This document shows positions 62,583-64,000 of a stretch of DNA of 64,000 bases, piece after piece. Position numbers and translations under genes: made by a program. The notes beneath the pieces were generated by a model that was not told where the DNA came from, made no database searches, and worked only from the letters and a program-made list of their open reading frames with translations. The first letter of the stretch is position 1; the number at the start of each line of letters is the position of its first letter. This DNA is from Elephas maximus indicus (lineage: Eukaryota; Chordata; Mammalia; Proboscidea; Elephantidae), in contig NC_064821.1 in NCBI RefSeq assembly GCF_024166365.1, positions 48,883,093 to 48,947,092 of the forward strand, read 5' to 3'.

Positions 62583-63904
62583 AGATCTGTCAAAATCAAT
62601 TGCCTCTGGGGTGGGGGGAGCTCAAGTGAGGAAAAAGGAGAGAAAGGAGAGCTTAGAAATGCAATGAAGAGAGGCTGGAAGTGGGGAAATGGAGGAGCAT
62701 GTCGGAAAAGCAGCCTAAGGAAGAGACCGGGATCAGGAAAGGAGCTCATAGCTTCTGTTATCCTCTAGATCCAGTTTTGTCTTGGTTGCTGTAATTACTG
62801 GTGATAAATGGTGAGTGTGGAGGCAGCCAAGGACTGGGGGTTTACAAATGTGGATTTTGTTGTCGTATCTCCCCAGCTGTGTAAAACTTCACACTTCTGA
62901 CCTCCACAGCGACCTCCTCCTCCGCCTCTTTCTCCTTCCTCTTCTCTTTTCTCCTACTCCTCCTCCTCCTCCCCCTGCTCCTCCCTCCACAGCCCTGAGC
63001 ACAGCCTGTCCCAGAGGGGCGGGAGCTGCTCCTGATGACACTGGCAGGAGCCGGGACTGAGGTAGCCAGCCCAGAACAAGGCAGCAGTTGTGTAGAGAAG
63101 CTCTTCAAGGCGGTTTCACAGATACAGGGACATTGGACAGAGAGGAACAGAGAAATTCCAGAGATTTTTCACGTGCAAGCGGATATTTCCTCTGAGAGTT
63201 TCTAGACTAAATAACACTGCTTGTGTCTAGGGGAATGGCGTAGACTGCTGACCTGGCGATGTTCTCTGCCTCCAGGATGAGCAGGCGGAGCCCCCGCGGC
63301 TGCCTGGAGGGAGATGTGAGCAGAGGAAGGTGAAGGTGCCGGAATAAATGTCTTTACTGGAAGACTGTCGGTGCTCTCCTCCCTCTGCCTGCCACAACAT
63401 CCATTTCAAATATGGAGGAAGAAATTGTTGGCAGACCTGGAGACAATAACATGGGCTGGACTTCTAAGAATAAATACACTTGGGCTTCTCTATTAACCCA
63501 TTTTCCCCATATGTATTTAAGAAGTCAGATATTTTTAATGGGGTGACATAATTTTTAATAACTAATAATAACACTTAAAATCAGAGCAAGTTTTGGCTTA
63601 ACTAGAACGACTTCTATATCAACCTTATTATTATTGAGGCTATTATTAACCTTCTGGTTACAATAAGTAAACTGAGGCACAAAGAAACCCTGACTTGCCC
63701 ATGGCAGATAGTAAGTCAGTGGTGAGAGATCCACAGACAGAACAGAAGTCTGGAATCCCAGCTGTTTGCTCTGCTGAAGCTCAGAGCCGACACTGACTAC
63801 CCACTCCCTCCTCAGGTTACCAGGTAAAAGGAATTTCTTACAGTAACACTCTGCCTCTTCCCCTTGGTCTTACTCATTCCGCTTTTACCCATTCCTCTCT
63901 CAAG
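62583..63904. other. Single-copy stretch with exon-like signals near the right edge
   Basis: A CT-rich tract (62900-62990) ends CCTCCCTCCACAG and is followed by a GC-rich block with CTGAG|GTAGCC at 63060. GTTCTCTGCCTCCAG ending at 63275 precedes a short frame ending at GGAATAAATG (AATAAA at 63343-63348). These could be two exons, the second terminal, of a plus-strand transcript. No protein family is recognised. MIR-like text occurs at about 63660-63730 ('aagtaaactgaggcacaaag'). Confidence 0.25.
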
Positions 63905-64000
63905 GGGAGTGCCTTGGTGGTTAACACGCTCAGCTGCTAACCAGAAGGTTGGAGGTTTGAGTCTACCCACAGGTGCCTAGGAAGAAAGGCCTGGCAGTCT
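63905..64000 (+). mobile_element. AfroSINE, cut by the window edge
   Basis: 'ggagtgccttggtggttaac', 'gctcagctgctaaccagaag', B box GGAGGTTTGAGTCTACC, then 'gaagaaaggcctggcagtct' at the edge. Same subfamily as 38477 and 56344. Confidence 0.88.

Overview
The window is nuclear DNA from an afrotherian mammal, most likely a paenungulate such as an elephant. The evidence is the repeat content. There are about thirty AfroSINE-type elements (tRNA-like head, tail ending in the motif GAGTCGGAATCGACTCGA), BovB/RTE-type LINE copies that share that tail, and lineage-type L1 3' ends. These sit on a placental background of MIR, L2, L3/CR1, MER20, hAT-like elements, old L1 and ERVL-type (MLT2-like) LTRs. The exact species is inferred, not proven.

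I recognise no complete protein-coding gene, rRNA or functional tRNA. The long open reading frames are fragments of RTE reverse transcriptase/endonuclease, LTRs, LINE 3' ends or chance frames in GC-rich sequence. The one stretch that looks like a host promoter is a CpG-rich block at about 46.1-46.7 kb. It carries a palindromic CRE, a second CRE-like site, NRF1-like sites and two RFX X-box motifs, and has a possible 26-base first coding exon followed by a 5' splice site.

Layout: 1-8.3 kb is mostly single-copy sequence with SINEs and one RTE-derived element split by an L1 tail. 8.3-14.7 kb is a dense RTE cluster: a minus-strand RTE joined to its own 5' end in inverted orientation, further RTE pieces, an ERVL LTR inserted in the RTE, and two inverted copies of a second LTR family. 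15-27 kb is mixed, with an MLT2-type LTR hit by several SINEs. 27-33 kb holds an LTR with an internal minisatellite, L2, a hAT-like element, MER20 and another MLT2 LTR. 34-38 kb holds old L1, three SINEs, AT-rich DNA, a near-perfect hairpin and a CA-rich tract. 38-46 kb is largely single-copy with MIRs and SINEs and an L1 3' end. 46.1-46.7 kb is the CpG promoter. 46.78-50.63 kb is a head-to-tail double RTE enclosed by one 39-bp target-site duplication, followed by an ERVL LTR. 51-57 kb is old LINE, LTR and MIR. 57-64 kb is mainly single-copy with a few exon-like open stretches.

The elements act as a mobilisation system rather than a gene pathway. The RTE reverse transcriptase probably recognises the 3' tail shared by the RTE and the SINEs. 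The sequence preserves several mechanistic outcomes: probable twin priming, probable template jumping, tail-only insertions, and a SINE-like element built from RTE ends with or without a tRNA-Gly-like head.
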